In this document: positions 1-8,322 of the stretch, one piece after another
How the letters are laid out: each line of letters opens with the position of its first letter
Numbering within the stretch: position 1 is the first letter of the stretch
DNA from: Amarolinea aalborgensis
Lineage (GTDB): Bacteria > Chloroflexota > Anaerolineae > SSC4 > Amarolineaceae
Assembly (NCBI RefSeq): GCF_900491745.1
Contig: NZ_UETR01000015.1
Location: 25,924 to 89,923 of the forward strand
Length of the DNA: 64,000 nucleotides
Direction of reading: 5' to 3'
Position numbers and translations under genes: made by a program
The notes under the pieces: generated by a model
The model's database searches: none
Told to the model about the DNA's origin: nothing
The model's input: the letters and a program-made list of their open reading frames with translations, nothing else

Positions 1-1
1 G

Positions 2-532
2 CGCTGGCATGAGAAGGATCTCATTTTGGCGTCGGCCGATCAAGTGGCGATTGATGCGATGTCCGCCAAACTGCAAGGCTTCAATCCCATGGAAATCCCC
101 TTCCTGCGCCTGGCGCATGAGATGGGACTGGGCGTGGCGGACCCGAAGGAAATCGAGTTGGTTGGCTACGATGTTTCGGGCGAGGATTGGCGCTTCGTGC
201 AGGAGGACACCTTTGCCAGCCGCGGCCAGAAGCTGATCTATCACGGCGCGCTCAAGCCGTTCGAGAATCTGCTCCTGCGCTCACCGCTCGTGCCCTGGTC
301 GTTCTTTGCATCCAACTTCTACCATAATGTCTATTGGTACCCGTTTGTGGGACGCCCGCGCGTGCAGGCCGCGCTGGAAACGAAGTGGGGGCGCTTGTTC
401 CAGCAATACGGCGATGGCCGCGTCGTGATGCCGGGTGTGGAACCGCAGACAACGTTGATTGCCGCGGCTGGCGCAGCCGGCGCGGCGCTGCTGTTGGGCG
501 GTATGCTGAGGCGACGCCAGCAGCCCAGATAA
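2..532 (+). CDS. DUF362-like protein, C-terminal part (cut by window edge)
   Basis: The reading frame is open to the left edge, so only the C-terminal ~176 residues are present and no start is visible. The segment 'ASADQVAIDAMSAKLQGFNP' followed by 'LRLAHEMGLG' matches the conserved C-terminal part of DUF362-family proteins, as I know the family. These are often iron-sulfur associated and their biochemical role is mostly undefined. The last ~30 residues form one hydrophobic segment (TTLIAAAGAAGAALLLGG) followed by RRRQQPR, so the protein is probably anchored to the membrane by its tail with a basic cytoplasmic end. The next gene, a PHP protein, starts 26 bp downstream on the same strand, so the two may be co-transcribed. 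The family call is by pattern recognition only. Confidence 0.6.
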   Translation, partial: RWHEKDLILASADQVAIDAMSAKLQGFNPMEIPFLRLAHEMGLGVADPKEIELVGYDVSGEDWRFVQEDTFASRGQKLIYHGALKPFENLLLRSPLVPWSFFASNFYHNVYWYPFVGRPRVQAALETKWGRLFQQYGDGRVVMPGVEPQTTLIAAAGAAGAALLLGGMLRRRQQPR

Positions 533-558
533 TTATTGACATAAGGAGCCGTGCGCGT

Positions 559-1236
559 ATGACTGATTTGTGGAAGGTAGACCTGCATTGTCACAGTTGG
601 TTCTCGCGTGACTGTTGGATGAATCCACGCGCCATCATCGAGACCGCGCTAGAGCGCGGCCTGGACAAGCTCGCCATTACTGAGCATAACAATGTAGAAG
701 GCGCACGGCTGCTCAAGCGCCTGGCGCCCGATTTGATCATCGTTGGCGAAGAGATCAAAACCACCGCTGGCGAATTCATCGCCTATTTTGTCACCGAGGA
801 AGTGCCCAAAGGGCTGTCGCCGGAGGAAACCCTGGCACGGTTACGCGCGCAAGGCGCGGTGATCAGCATCCCCCACCCGGCCGACTCGTTTCGCCGTTCC
901 GCACTGGGCGAGGTGAACACGCAGCGTTTTGTGGATCAGGTGGACGCGATCGAGGTCTTCAACGCTCGCTGCCTCTACCGCGACGACAACGATGCCGCGC
1001 TGTCCCTGGCGCGTCGCTACGGCAAACTGATCACGGCTGGCAGCGACGCCCACACCATCGGTGAAATCGGTCGGGGCTATCTCCTGATGCCGCCTTTTAG
1101 CGATGACCGGCCGGCCTTCATGCGCAGCTTGAGCGCCGCGGAGGCCGTAGGCGTGCCGAGCGGCCTTTGGCCTCACTTTGCCAGCACCTACGCCAAGTGG
1201 GCCAAGCGCGTGACCGGCTTCAAACCACCTGCCTGA
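559..1236 (+). CDS. PHP-domain phosphoesterase
   Basis: This 225-residue protein has the metal-binding PHP signature. HxH is at residues 10-12 (DLHCHSWFS), followed by AITEHNN, a GEEI motif, ISIPHP and, near residue 161, AGSDAH. PHP proteins are metal-dependent phosphoesterases of the histidinol-phosphatase/DNA polymerase PHP superfamily. The substrate cannot be told from sequence. The frame is open further upstream, but the ATG at 559 is preceded by AAGGAG at 543-548 and begins right before the HxH strand, so it is the likely start. The gene follows the DUF362-like gene closely. Confidence 0.85.
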   Translation: MTDLWKVDLHCHSWFSRDCWMNPRAIIETALERGLDKLAITEHNNVEGARLLKRLAPDLIIVGEEIKTTAGEFIAYFVTEEVPKGLSPEETLARLRAQGAVISIPHPADSFRRSALGEVNTQRFVDQVDAIEVFNARCLYRDDNDAALSLARRYGKLITAGSDAHTIGEIGRGYLLMPPFSDDRPAFMRSLSAAEAVGVPSGLWPHFASTYAKWAKRVTGFKPPA

Positions 1237-1327
1237 CCTCCCTGCTGGCCGCCGACCCGCAACGTTGGCGGCCAGCGCCTGACGACCTTCCCCCTGCCCG
1301 CACCTTCGTTTTGGTGAGACCCGGATC

Positions 1328-2365
1328 ATGATCCTGCTTGTTATCGCGGCGTCCGTGCTGGCCGCGCTGGCGCCGACCGTGCTTTATACGCTCCTTGTCT
1401 GGTGGGCTGACCGCCACGAGCGCGAGCCGCTGCCTTTGCTGCTGGCCGTCTTCTTTTGGGGCGCTGTGCCAGCCACCGCCGTAGCCCTGATCCTGGAAGG
1501 CTCAGGGCAGACCCTTCCGCAGGTCAGCGAAGGCATCTACCGCGGCGCGATTCTATCCAGCGCGCTTGGCGTGCCGATCATCGAAGAAGTCGTCAAGGCG
1601 GTAGCCTTGTTGGCCGTGGTCACCTGGGCCGCGCGTGAGTTTGACGGCGTGCTCGATGGCATCGTCTACGGCGCCGTGGTGGGCTTTGGTTTTGCCATGA
1701 CGGAGAATATCTTCTATTTCATCGGCGCGTACGGCGAACAAGGCTGGAGTTGGTGGGCGGCCGTGGTGGGCCTGCGGGCCGTCATCTTTGGCTTCAATCA
1801 CGCCGTCTTCACCGCGTGCACCGGCATCGGTTTTGGCCTGGCCGTGCTCAGTCCGCGACGCGGCTGGCGCTGGCTTTTTCCTTTGTTGGGGTTGGCCGCG
1901 GCCATCTTACTTCATGGGCTGCACAACCTGGGCGCTGAGCTTTCCAGCGTCTCCATCGTGCCGTTCCTGGTGGGAACCCTGGCCGATTGGGGCGGTTTTT
2001 GGCTGCTGGCGTTGATTATCATCTTGACGTGGGACCAGGAGCGCCGGTGGATCCGCGTTGAATTGGCCGATGAGGTTGGCGTGCTCCTGCGACCCGAAGA
2101 GTACGAGGCGATACTCACGTTCAGCGCGCGCGCGGTGCGCCGCCTGGCCATCCTGCCGTTTTGGCGCAGCAGTGCGCCGCAGCGAACCGCGCTGTTTCAG
2201 CATCGCCTGGTTGACCTGGCCTTTGTCAAAGCCCGGCTGCGGCGCCTGGCGACCTCGGAAACCAACCAGGCAAACGCCTTGCGCGGCCGCGCGGATCAAC
2301 TCCGCGCGCAGATTGCTGCGCTGCGCCCGGACACAGCGCCTCTTACGCCCCCCGTGGATACCTGA
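1328..2365 (+). CDS. PrsW-family intramembrane metalloprotease
   Basis: This is a 345-residue polytopic membrane protein. The N-terminal two thirds contains about seven to eight hydrophobic helices. The family motifs are visible: EExxK-type 'PIIEEVVKA' near residue 80, 'FAMTENIFYF' near residue 120, and a conserved histidine in 'IFGFNHAVFTA' near residue 158. PrsW-type proteases cleave membrane-bound substrates such as anti-sigma factors; the substrate here is unknown. The C-terminal ~100 residues are soluble, Arg-rich and helical, an extension beyond the core. The start ATG at 1328 directly precedes the first membrane segment. It is followed 21 bp later by a TIM-barrel gene on the same strand. 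Confidence 0.82.
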   Translation: MILLVIAASVLAALAPTVLYTLLVWWADRHEREPLPLLLAVFFWGAVPATAVALILEGSGQTLPQVSEGIYRGAILSSALGVPIIEEVVKAVALLAVVTWAAREFDGVLDGIVYGAVVGFGFAMTENIFYFIGAYGEQGWSWWAAVVGLRAVIFGFNHAVFTACTGIGFGLAVLSPRRGWRWLFPLLGLAAAILLHGLHNLGAELSSVSIVPFLVGTLADWGGFWLLALIIILTWDQERRWIRVELADEVGVLLRPEEYEAILTFSARAVRRLAILPFWRSSAPQRTALFQHRLVDLAFVKARLRRLATSETNQANALRGRADQLRAQIAALRPDTAPLTPPVDT

Positions 2366-2386
2366 TTTCGAGATGGAGGAGAGGAA

Positions 2387-3145
2387 ATGCCGTTGATGTT
2401 GAATTTGGCCCTGAATGGATCGAGCCAGACTGGCGGCGCACTGGCGGAAGATATTCGCCTGGCGCGGACGGCTGGCTTTGGCGCGCTCGAGATGTGGATT
2501 CCCAAACTGGAATACGCGCTGCAGGGCGGCAGCCTCGCCTTCGTCAAGAAGCTGCTCAAGGGCGAAAAGGGCGAAAAGCCGGTGCGCGTCGTGGCCCTCA
2601 ACCGGCTGAGCGATATCATCTTTCGTGACAAACGCGCGGCTGCGCAGCTCGACGCGCAGACCCATTCGCTGGCTGCCTCGGCCATGTCGCTGGGCGCGCC
2701 GTGGATCGTCGTGGAGGCCGGCCCGGCGCCGGCTGGCGTCGCCCCGGCCGACGTGACCGCGGAAGTGGGCCGCGCCCTGGCCCACATTGGCAAGATCACC
2801 ACGCAGTATGGCGCGATCAGCGTCGCTCTGGCCCCTGGCGGCGCCGTCAGCTCCGTCAGCCAGGCCCTGGCCGCCCTGCAGCTCAGCGGCCGCAGCAACG
2901 TGGGCCTGGCGCTCGACGCCAGCTACGTCGAGGCGGCGTTGGCCGATGCCAGCTTTCGTCCCACGCAGTTGGCGGTCGTGCACCTGGCCGCCGAACTGTC
3001 TGCGCCGGCGTGGAAGGCGCTGGCGGTCGCACTGATCAACGCCGGCTTCAGCGGTTTCTTCTCTGCCGAACCGCCCGCGTCGACCGATGTGAGCGCCTGG
3101 GCCGCGCAAACCGTGGCCTGGCTGCAGCAAGTCTCCAGCGACTGA
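2387..3145 (+). CDS. TIM-barrel protein, sugar isomerase/epimerase-like
   Basis: This 252-residue protein alternates predicted strands and helices and resembles the xylose-isomerase-like (AP endonuclease 2) TIM-barrel superfamily. The cues are 'LARTAGFGALEMWI' near the N-terminus and 'SLGAPWIVVEAGPAP' in the middle. A clear set of metal ligands is not obvious, so activity is uncertain. An unusually strong ribosome-binding site (GGAGGAGAGGAA) lies just before ATG 2387. The gene sits 21 bp after the PrsW-like gene, suggesting one transcript. It could also be a divergent non-enzymatic member. Confidence 0.55.
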   Translation: MPLMLNLALNGSSQTGGALAEDIRLARTAGFGALEMWIPKLEYALQGGSLAFVKKLLKGEKGEKPVRVVALNRLSDIIFRDKRAAAQLDAQTHSLAASAMSLGAPWIVVEAGPAPAGVAPADVTAEVGRALAHIGKITTQYGAISVALAPGGAVSSVSQALAALQLSGRSNVGLALDASYVEAALADASFRPTQLAVVHLAAELSAPAWKALAVALINAGFSGFFSAEPPASTDVSAWAAQTVAWLQQVSSD

Positions 3146-3279
3146 ATCAATCGTGAGTCGCGTCACTGTCTCTGCGCACGCGCGGGACTACAGTGGCGCG
3201 GCTGTTCGAGGCTTCCTGGGCGTTGATGGCCCGGGCACATGCCTCAGCACTCTCCAACTCTTTTCATCGTGAGGAATTC

Positions 3280-4242
3280 ATGTTCAAGAATCCTGCCGCA
3301 GTCAGCGCCGAGTTGAGTAAGCAGCGCTATATTGCCTCGGACGCTATCTCCACGGTGCTTTATCTGGCCGAGCAGTTGAGCAAGCCTGTGCTGACCGAAG
3401 GCCCGGCCGGGGTGGGCAAGACCGAGCTGGCAAAGGCGTGGGCTGGCGCCAGCGGCCGCCGCTTGATTCGTCTCCAGTGCTATGAAGGCCTCGATGAGAC
3501 CAAGGCGCTGTACGAATGGGAATATGCCAAGCAGATGCTCTACACGCAGCTTCTGCGTGATAAGCTGTCGAACCTGCTGGCTGACGCCAAGTCGCTGGCC
3601 GAGGCCGCCGATCGCCTGGCGTCGGAGGACGATGTCTTCTTTTCGGAGCGCTTCCTCCTGCCGCGACCGCTCCTGTTGGCCCTGACCTCGCCCGATCCGG
3701 TTGTGCTGCTGATTGATGAGATTGACCGCGCCGACGCCGCGTTCGAAGCGTTTCTCCTCGAAGTGCTGAGCGATTTCCAGGTCAGCGTGCCGGAGCTGGG
3801 CACGGTGCGCGCAGTGCATCTGCCGATGGTGGTGTTGACAAGCAACAATACGCGCGAGTTGAGCGAGGCGCTCAAGCGGCGCTGCCTCTACCTCTTCCTC
3901 AGCTATCCCAACCTGGAGAATGAGCTGGCTATCGTGCGCCTGAAGGTGCCTGATCTCGCGCCGCAGCTGGCGCGCCAGGCCGTGGACATGGTGCAGCAGA
4001 TTCGCCAGATGGACCTCAAGAAACGACCGAGTATCAGTGAAACCCTGGATTGGGCTAAGGCCCTGGTCACGCTGAACGCCAAGCACATTGACCAGCAGAC
4101 CCTGGATACCACACTGACCGTGCTGTTGAAGCATGAAAGCGACGTGCTGCGTGTGCAGCGCGGTTTGTCCAGCGGAAGCAGCAGCAGCGCCGATTTCCAG
4201 CCCCGCCAGTCGCCCAAACGACGACAGGGGTGGGAAAACTAA
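3280..4242 (+). CDS. MoxR-type AAA+ ATPase
   Basis: This is a 320-residue AAA+ ATPase. Walker A is GPAGVGKT at residues 41-48. Walker B is VVLLIDEIDRAD near residues 141-152. A sensor-1 Asn lies in 'VVLTSNNTREL'. MoxR ATPases act as chaperones with a von Willebrand A partner, and such a partner is encoded 42 bp downstream. The frame is open upstream to 3193, but the ATG at 3280, preceded by GTGAGGA, gives a normal N-terminus. The pairing fits CoxD/CoxE-like or NorQ/NorD-like metal-centre or complex assembly systems. The client protein is not evident in this neighbourhood. Confidence 0.85.
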   Translation: MFKNPAAVSAELSKQRYIASDAISTVLYLAEQLSKPVLTEGPAGVGKTELAKAWAGASGRRLIRLQCYEGLDETKALYEWEYAKQMLYTQLLRDKLSNLLADAKSLAEAADRLASEDDVFFSERFLLPRPLLLALTSPDPVVLLIDEIDRADAAFEAFLLEVLSDFQVSVPELGTVRAVHLPMVVLTSNNTRELSEALKRRCLYLFLSYPNLENELAIVRLKVPDLAPQLARQAVDMVQQIRQMDLKKRPSISETLDWAKALVTLNAKHIDQQTLDTTLTVLLKHESDVLRVQRGLSSGSSSSADFQPRQSPKRRQGWEN

Positions 4243-4284
4243 AGCCGCCGCACGCCGGGGCGTAACACCAGGGGGAGAACCAAC

Positions 4285-5664
4285 ATGGAAGAGCGCATGG
4301 TGGAATTCATTGCGGGCTTGCGCGCGTCTGGCGTTCGCATCTCCGTTGCGGAGAGCGCCGATGCCTTTCGCGCGGTCGAAGCCCTGGGCGTTCAGGATCG
4401 GGAGCGTTTTCGGGAGGCGCTGCAGGCCACGCTGATCAAAGAGCCGCAAGACCTGGCGACGTTCGAGCGCCTCTTTCCGCAGTTCTTTGGCCTGGGCGGC
4501 CCGCCCATGTTCGACGCGACGCAGGACTTGTCGGACGCCGATTTGCAGAGCCTGGCCGACGCCATTCGTCAATTCACGGGCAAGGTGCGTGAGCAGCTGG
4601 AGCGCCTGCTGCGCGGGGAAGCGCTGACCCAGGAAGAGCTCGAGGAGTTGGGCCGCATGGTGGGGCTGAACCGTTCCACGCATCCGTATCAGCAGCCGTG
4701 GCTGACCAGCCGCATGCTGCGCGCCCTGGGAAATGACGAGGTGAAGAAGGCTCTCAAGGAACTGTGGGAACTGCTCGATCGGATGGGCATGGACAAGCGC
4801 TCGCTCGATCGCCTGCGCCAACTGGTGCAAGCCAACCAGGATGCGCTGCGCGAACAGGTCGGCCAATTCGTGGGCAGCAGCATTGCCCGCAACGCGCTCA
4901 ACGAGCCGCGCGACGCGCTGCGCGGCGACGATCTGATGCAGCGTCCCTTTCAGTCGCTGAGCGAGCGCGAAGCCGAAGAGCTGCGCAAACAGGTGCAGCG
5001 GCTGGCCGCGCAGTTGCGCAGCCGCGCGGCCCTGCGCCAGCGCCGCGGCAAGGTCGGTCAGTTGGATGTCAAACGCACGTTGCGCACCAACCTGAAGTAC
5101 GGCGGCGTGCCGCTCGAACTGAAGTACCGTCAACGCCAGCTGAAGCCGAAGATTCTGCTGATCTGTGACGTTTCGACCTCGATGCGGCCCGTGGTCGAGT
5201 TCATGCTGCGTCTCATGTACGATCTGCAAGACCAGGTGGCGCAGGCGCGCTCGTTCGCGTTCATTGATGACATTCAAGAGATCACGGCCGACTTCATGGA
5301 GTTTCGGCCTGACGTTGCGATTGACCAGGTGCTCGGTCGTCTGCAGCCGGGTTACTACAACACAGACCTGGGGCAGAGCCTGCTGCATTTCCAGCGCGAC
5401 TTCTTGGATGCTGTGGATCATCGCACCACGGTCATCGTGGTTGGCGACGGGCGCAACAACTATAACAACCCTGAGATCGAGTCGTTCAACGACATCAAGC
5501 GGCGCGCGCGGCGCTTGATTTGGCTGACGCCCGAGTCGCCCATGCTGTGGGGCAGCGGCGACAGCGATATGCTGCGCTACCTCCCGTTTTGCAGCGCGGT
5601 GTTTGAAGTCAATAACATGGCGAGCCTGGCCGAAGCCGTGGATCGGATGCTGACCACCCATTGA
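4285..5664 (+). CDS. VWA-domain protein, CoxE-like partner of MoxR ATPase
   Basis: This 459-residue protein has a helical N-terminal half and a C-terminal von Willebrand A domain. A MIDAS motif is visible (ICDVSTSM, Asp-x-Ser-x-Ser near residue 295), and later 'VIVVGDGRNNYNNP' supplies the distal metal-site region. The layout, with a long N-terminal region followed by VWA, resembles CoxE-type proteins that work with MoxR ATPases. It follows the ATPase gene by 42 bp and shares its strand, so a two-gene operon is likely. ATG 4285 is preceded by GGGGGAG. Confidence 0.82.
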   Translation: MEERMVEFIAGLRASGVRISVAESADAFRAVEALGVQDRERFREALQATLIKEPQDLATFERLFPQFFGLGGPPMFDATQDLSDADLQSLADAIRQFTGKVREQLERLLRGEALTQEELEELGRMVGLNRSTHPYQQPWLTSRMLRALGNDEVKKALKELWELLDRMGMDKRSLDRLRQLVQANQDALREQVGQFVGSSIARNALNEPRDALRGDDLMQRPFQSLSEREAEELRKQVQRLAAQLRSRAALRQRRGKVGQLDVKRTLRTNLKYGGVPLELKYRQRQLKPKILLICDVSTSMRPVVEFMLRLMYDLQDQVAQARSFAFIDDIQEITADFMEFRPDVAIDQVLGRLQPGYYNTDLGQSLLHFQRDFLDAVDHRTTVIVVGDGRNNYNNPEIESFNDIKRRARRLIWLTPESPMLWGSGDSDMLRYLPFCSAVFEVNNMASLAEAVDRMLTTH

Positions 5665-5685
5665 TCGGCGCAGAAAGATGATGCT

Positions 5686-6366
5686 ATGAGGTTACGAGAT
5701 CGCATTTCCAGCGGCATTCGCGCCGTCTTCCACAACCTGCTCGATCGTGATACGCACATTCCGGAAGAAGATCGCCTGGCAACCGACATCGAGGTGGCGC
5801 AGGCGCGGCTGGCGCAGCGGCAGGAGCAGCTGGTTGACGCGACTGCGCGCCTGCAAGAGGTGCAGACGGCCTGGCAGCAGGCCCACGCGCGCGCGGCCGA
5901 GGTGCAGCAGCGCCTGGACGCCGCCGCCCGCGCAGGCCTTTCGATAGAAGCTGAGTCCTTGCAGGCGGAGCTGCGGCAGATGCAGGTCCTGGCGCAGGAG
6001 CTGGGTGAGCACGGGGCCCGGCTGCGCCAGTCAGCGGCTGAGATGCAGGCTGACATGCGCGGGCTGCAACAGCGCATCGAACGCGGCCGCCAACGCCTGG
6101 CGAAACTCGCGCAAGCGGCCGCCCGTGCCTCCACTGCGGCCAATGCGCCGCCGCCTGCATTCTCCGCGCCCCAAGAGCCTGCGCCCACGGCGGCGATGAA
6201 GTCCTCGAACGCCGAACTAACCGCGGCGCATGCGGACGACCCTGTGGGATCGCCCGCAACGACCCCGCCGCCCGACCTGGCCGCGCGCATCCAGCGCTTA
6301 GCGCTGAGCGAAGAGGCAGCCAAACCGCCGCCGCCCAGCCCTGCCCAGCAGAGCGAAAAGCCCTGA
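5686..6366 (+). CDS. Coiled-coil protein, weakly PspA-like
   Basis: This 226-residue protein is dominated by a long coiled coil (about residues 30-150, rich in A, Q, E, L and R). It has a short N-terminal amphipathic head (MRLRDRISSGIRAVFHNLLD) and a Pro/Ala-rich disordered tail. The head-plus-coil layout is reminiscent of PspA/IM30 membrane-stress proteins, but no diagnostic motif is visible, so this is only a suggestion. It begins 22 bp after the VWA gene and may belong to the same transcript. It ends head-to-head with smpB, with only 3 bp between the two stop codons. Confidence 0.6.
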   Translation: MRLRDRISSGIRAVFHNLLDRDTHIPEEDRLATDIEVAQARLAQRQEQLVDATARLQEVQTAWQQAHARAAEVQQRLDAAARAGLSIEAESLQAELRQMQVLAQELGEHGARLRQSAAEMQADMRGLQQRIERGRQRLAKLAQAAARASTAANAPPPAFSAPQEPAPTAAMKSSNAELTAAHADDPVGSPATTPPPDLAARIQRLALSEEAAKPPPPSPAQQSEKP

Positions 6367-6369
6367 ATC

Positions 6370-6846
6370 CTATTCCTGCTGATAATCCTTGACCGCGCGC
6401 TGCAAGTCACGGTCCGCGTCGCGCTTGGCGATGGCGTCCCGCTTGTCGTACAGTTTCTTGCCGCGCACCAAACCCAGTTCCACCTTGGCCCGGTTGTTTT
6501 TGAGGTAGATGCGCAGAGGCACCAGGGTCCAGCCGCGCTCGGCCACGCGGCTGGACAGCTTGTTGATCTCACGGCGATGCAGCAGCAGCTTGCGCTCGCG
6601 CAGTGGATCGTGGTTTTCACGGTTGCCGCCCATCCACGGCGAAATGTGCACGTTCAGCATCCAGATTTCGCCGTGACGGATGACCGCGTATCCATCTTTC
6701 AGATTGCACTGTCCGGCGCGGAGCGACTTGATCTCCGTGCCCCACAACGCCAATCCTACCTCGTAAGTCTCTTCGACTGTATAATCATGGTACGCCTTGC
6801 GATTCGTCGCCAGCGTCCGATTGGCTTGGTCCGCATTCTTCGCCAC
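6370..6846 (-). CDS. smpB: SsrA-binding protein SmpB
   Basis: This 158-residue protein matches SmpB throughout: 'TNRKAYHDYTVEETYEVGLAL', 'GTEIKSLRAG', 'GYAVI', 'HISPW', 'HDPLRERKLLLHRREI' and a basic C-terminal tail ('VRGKKLYDKRDAIAKRDADRDLQRA'). SmpB binds tmRNA and brings it to stalled ribosomes for trans-translation. Length and motifs are normal. The gene converges with the coiled-coil gene. No ssrA (tmRNA) gene is recognisable beside it. Confidence 0.96.
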   Translation of the reverse strand: MAKNADQANRTLATNRKAYHDYTVEETYEVGLALWGTEIKSLRAGQCNLKDGYAVIRHGEIWMLNVHISPWMGGNRENHDPLRERKLLLHRREINKLSSRVAERGWTLVPLRIYLKNNRAKVELGLVRGKKLYDKRDAIAKRDADRDLQRAVKDYQQE

Positions 6847-6921
6847 AAGTTATTTTCCCCTGGAAGTGCACAGTCCAAAGTGCAAAGTTCAAAGTATCAA
6901 GTACAAAGCGTTGGCGGTGTT

Positions 6922-8256
6922 TTATTTTGCGCGCAAGATTTCGACGGCCTTGTCCAACTGCGGGTCGCGGCCGGCGGCGCGATCCGCTTCGCTCAGCGAT
7001 ACGGGGATATCAGGCTCCAGGCCAGCGCCGTGAATGCCGCGGCCTTTGGGTGTGAACCAGCGCGCAATGGTCACGCGCAGCATCGAGCCGTCGCTCAGCG
7101 TCTGCGGCAGCTGCACGGAGCCTTTGCCAAAGGTCTTGGTCCCTACCAGCGGCCCACGTCCCGCATCCTGAATCGCGCCCGCGACGATCTCGCTGGCGCT
7201 GGCCGAGCCTTCATTGACCAGCACCGCCAGCGGAATTGTCGTAGCCACGCCGCCGCTGCGCACGGTATAGTGCTGTTCGCGGCCATCTTTGTGGCGCTCG
7301 ATCAGGATATCACCCTCGGCCAGGAATTCGCTGCCCACATCAACCGCCACGTCGAGCAAGCCACCGGGATTGCTGCGCAAGTCAAATATCAGGCCATCCG
7401 GATTCTGGTCGAGAAGGCCTTGCAGCGCAGTGCGCAGGCGCTCGGGCGCGGGCCGGCTGAACTCATTTAATTTGACATAACCAATGTTGCCCGGCAGCAT
7501 TTTTGATTCCACGACCGGAATCTCGATGCGCGCCCGCGTCACGCTGATTTCCAGCGGCTTGTCCTCGCCCTCACGGCGAATCGTCAGCGTGACCTTCGTG
7601 CCGCGTGGCCCCCGAATGAGCGTGATGATCTCGGTCAGTGAAAGCGCGGTCACGTCCTGACCGTCCACCGCGGTGATGATGTCGTTGCGCCGGACGCCGG
7701 CCGTGTCGGCCGGGAAGCCTGGGTAAACTTCGACGATGCGCGCGCCACGGCCGTCCGTGGTGGTGTCCACTTGCGCGCCAATGCCTTCGAAACTGCCGTC
7801 GAGCGCGTCGTTGAAGCGTGCGGCCTCTTCTTGTGTCATGAAACTGGTGAAGCGGTCGCCCAGGCTGTTGACGACGCCCCGAATGGCCGCGTACTCCAGG
7901 GCCTGGCCGCTGGGCGTCTCGCCGTAGAAGTCCTCCTGCAAGCGCGTCATGGCCTCCCAAAACAGTTTGAATTCCCGGTCCTGGGCCGCGACCGTCGCCG
8001 CGGGTTGGGGCGTCTGTGCGCGTGCCGCCGTCGGCGTCGGCGCGGGCAACTGTGTTGTCGTCGGTTGAGCCGCCAGGGTGGGCGCCGCTGTGGCCGCGGC
8101 GCGCGGGGCCTCGACGAACGGCGCTGCCACCTCGTTGGGCGTAGTCCAGCGTCCCAGGCCAAAGCCGGCGGCCAGTCCGGCCACGAAAGCGATGGTGGTC
8201 AACGCGATGACCAGGCAGCTTGCCAGCAGCCAACGTGTGACGTTAGATGAATTCAT
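6922..8256 (-). CDS. S41-family carboxy-terminal processing protease (paralogue 1)
   Basis: This 444-residue protein has one N-terminal membrane anchor (about residues 10-33), then an Ala/Pro/Thr-rich linker. A PDZ domain follows ('GIGAQVDTTTDGRGARIVEVYPGFPADTAGVRRNDIITAVDG'-like, about residues 155-235), then the S41 catalytic domain. The catalytic Ser is in 'NEGSASASEIVAGA' and the Lys in 'TFGKGSVQLP', the CtpA dyad. It degrades or matures exported proteins outside the membrane. A second S41 gene lies 66 bp upstream on the same strand with the same layout, indicating a tandem duplication. Confidence 0.92.
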   Translation of the reverse strand: MNSSNVTRWLLASCLVIALTTIAFVAGLAAGFGLGRWTTPNEVAAPFVEAPRAAATAAPTLAAQPTTTQLPAPTPTAARAQTPQPAATVAAQDREFKLFWEAMTRLQEDFYGETPSGQALEYAAIRGVVNSLGDRFTSFMTQEEAARFNDALDGSFEGIGAQVDTTTDGRGARIVEVYPGFPADTAGVRRNDIITAVDGQDVTALSLTEIITLIRGPRGTKVTLTIRREGEDKPLEISVTRARIEIPVVESKMLPGNIGYVKLNEFSRPAPERLRTALQGLLDQNPDGLIFDLRSNPGGLLDVAVDVGSEFLAEGDILIERHKDGREQHYTVRSGGVATTIPLAVLVNEGSASASEIVAGAIQDAGRGPLVGTKTFGKGSVQLPQTLSDGSMLRVTIARWFTPKGRGIHGAGLEPDIPVSLSEADRAAGRDPQLDKAVEILRAK

Positions 8257-8322
8257 GACGCGCTATTCCCTATCTTTCCAACCGTGTATTCCGTGTGTTC
8301 CGTGGTTCATTCCGCACGATCG

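Noticed and set aside
1907..3166. 419-codon open frame on the minus strand
   Set aside because: It lies antisense to the PrsW-like and TIM-barrel genes, with low-complexity Arg/Gln/Gly content and no recognisable domain.
3244..5661. 805-codon open frame on the minus strand
   Set aside because: It is antisense to the MoxR ATPase and VWA genes, which have clear motifs. The frame is His/Gln/Arg-rich with no domain and reflects high GC codon usage.
6847..6921. tmRNA gene next to smpB
   Set aside because: The gap is only 75 bp of low-complexity GTCCAAAGTGC-type repeat; no tmRNA end structure or tag sequence is present.
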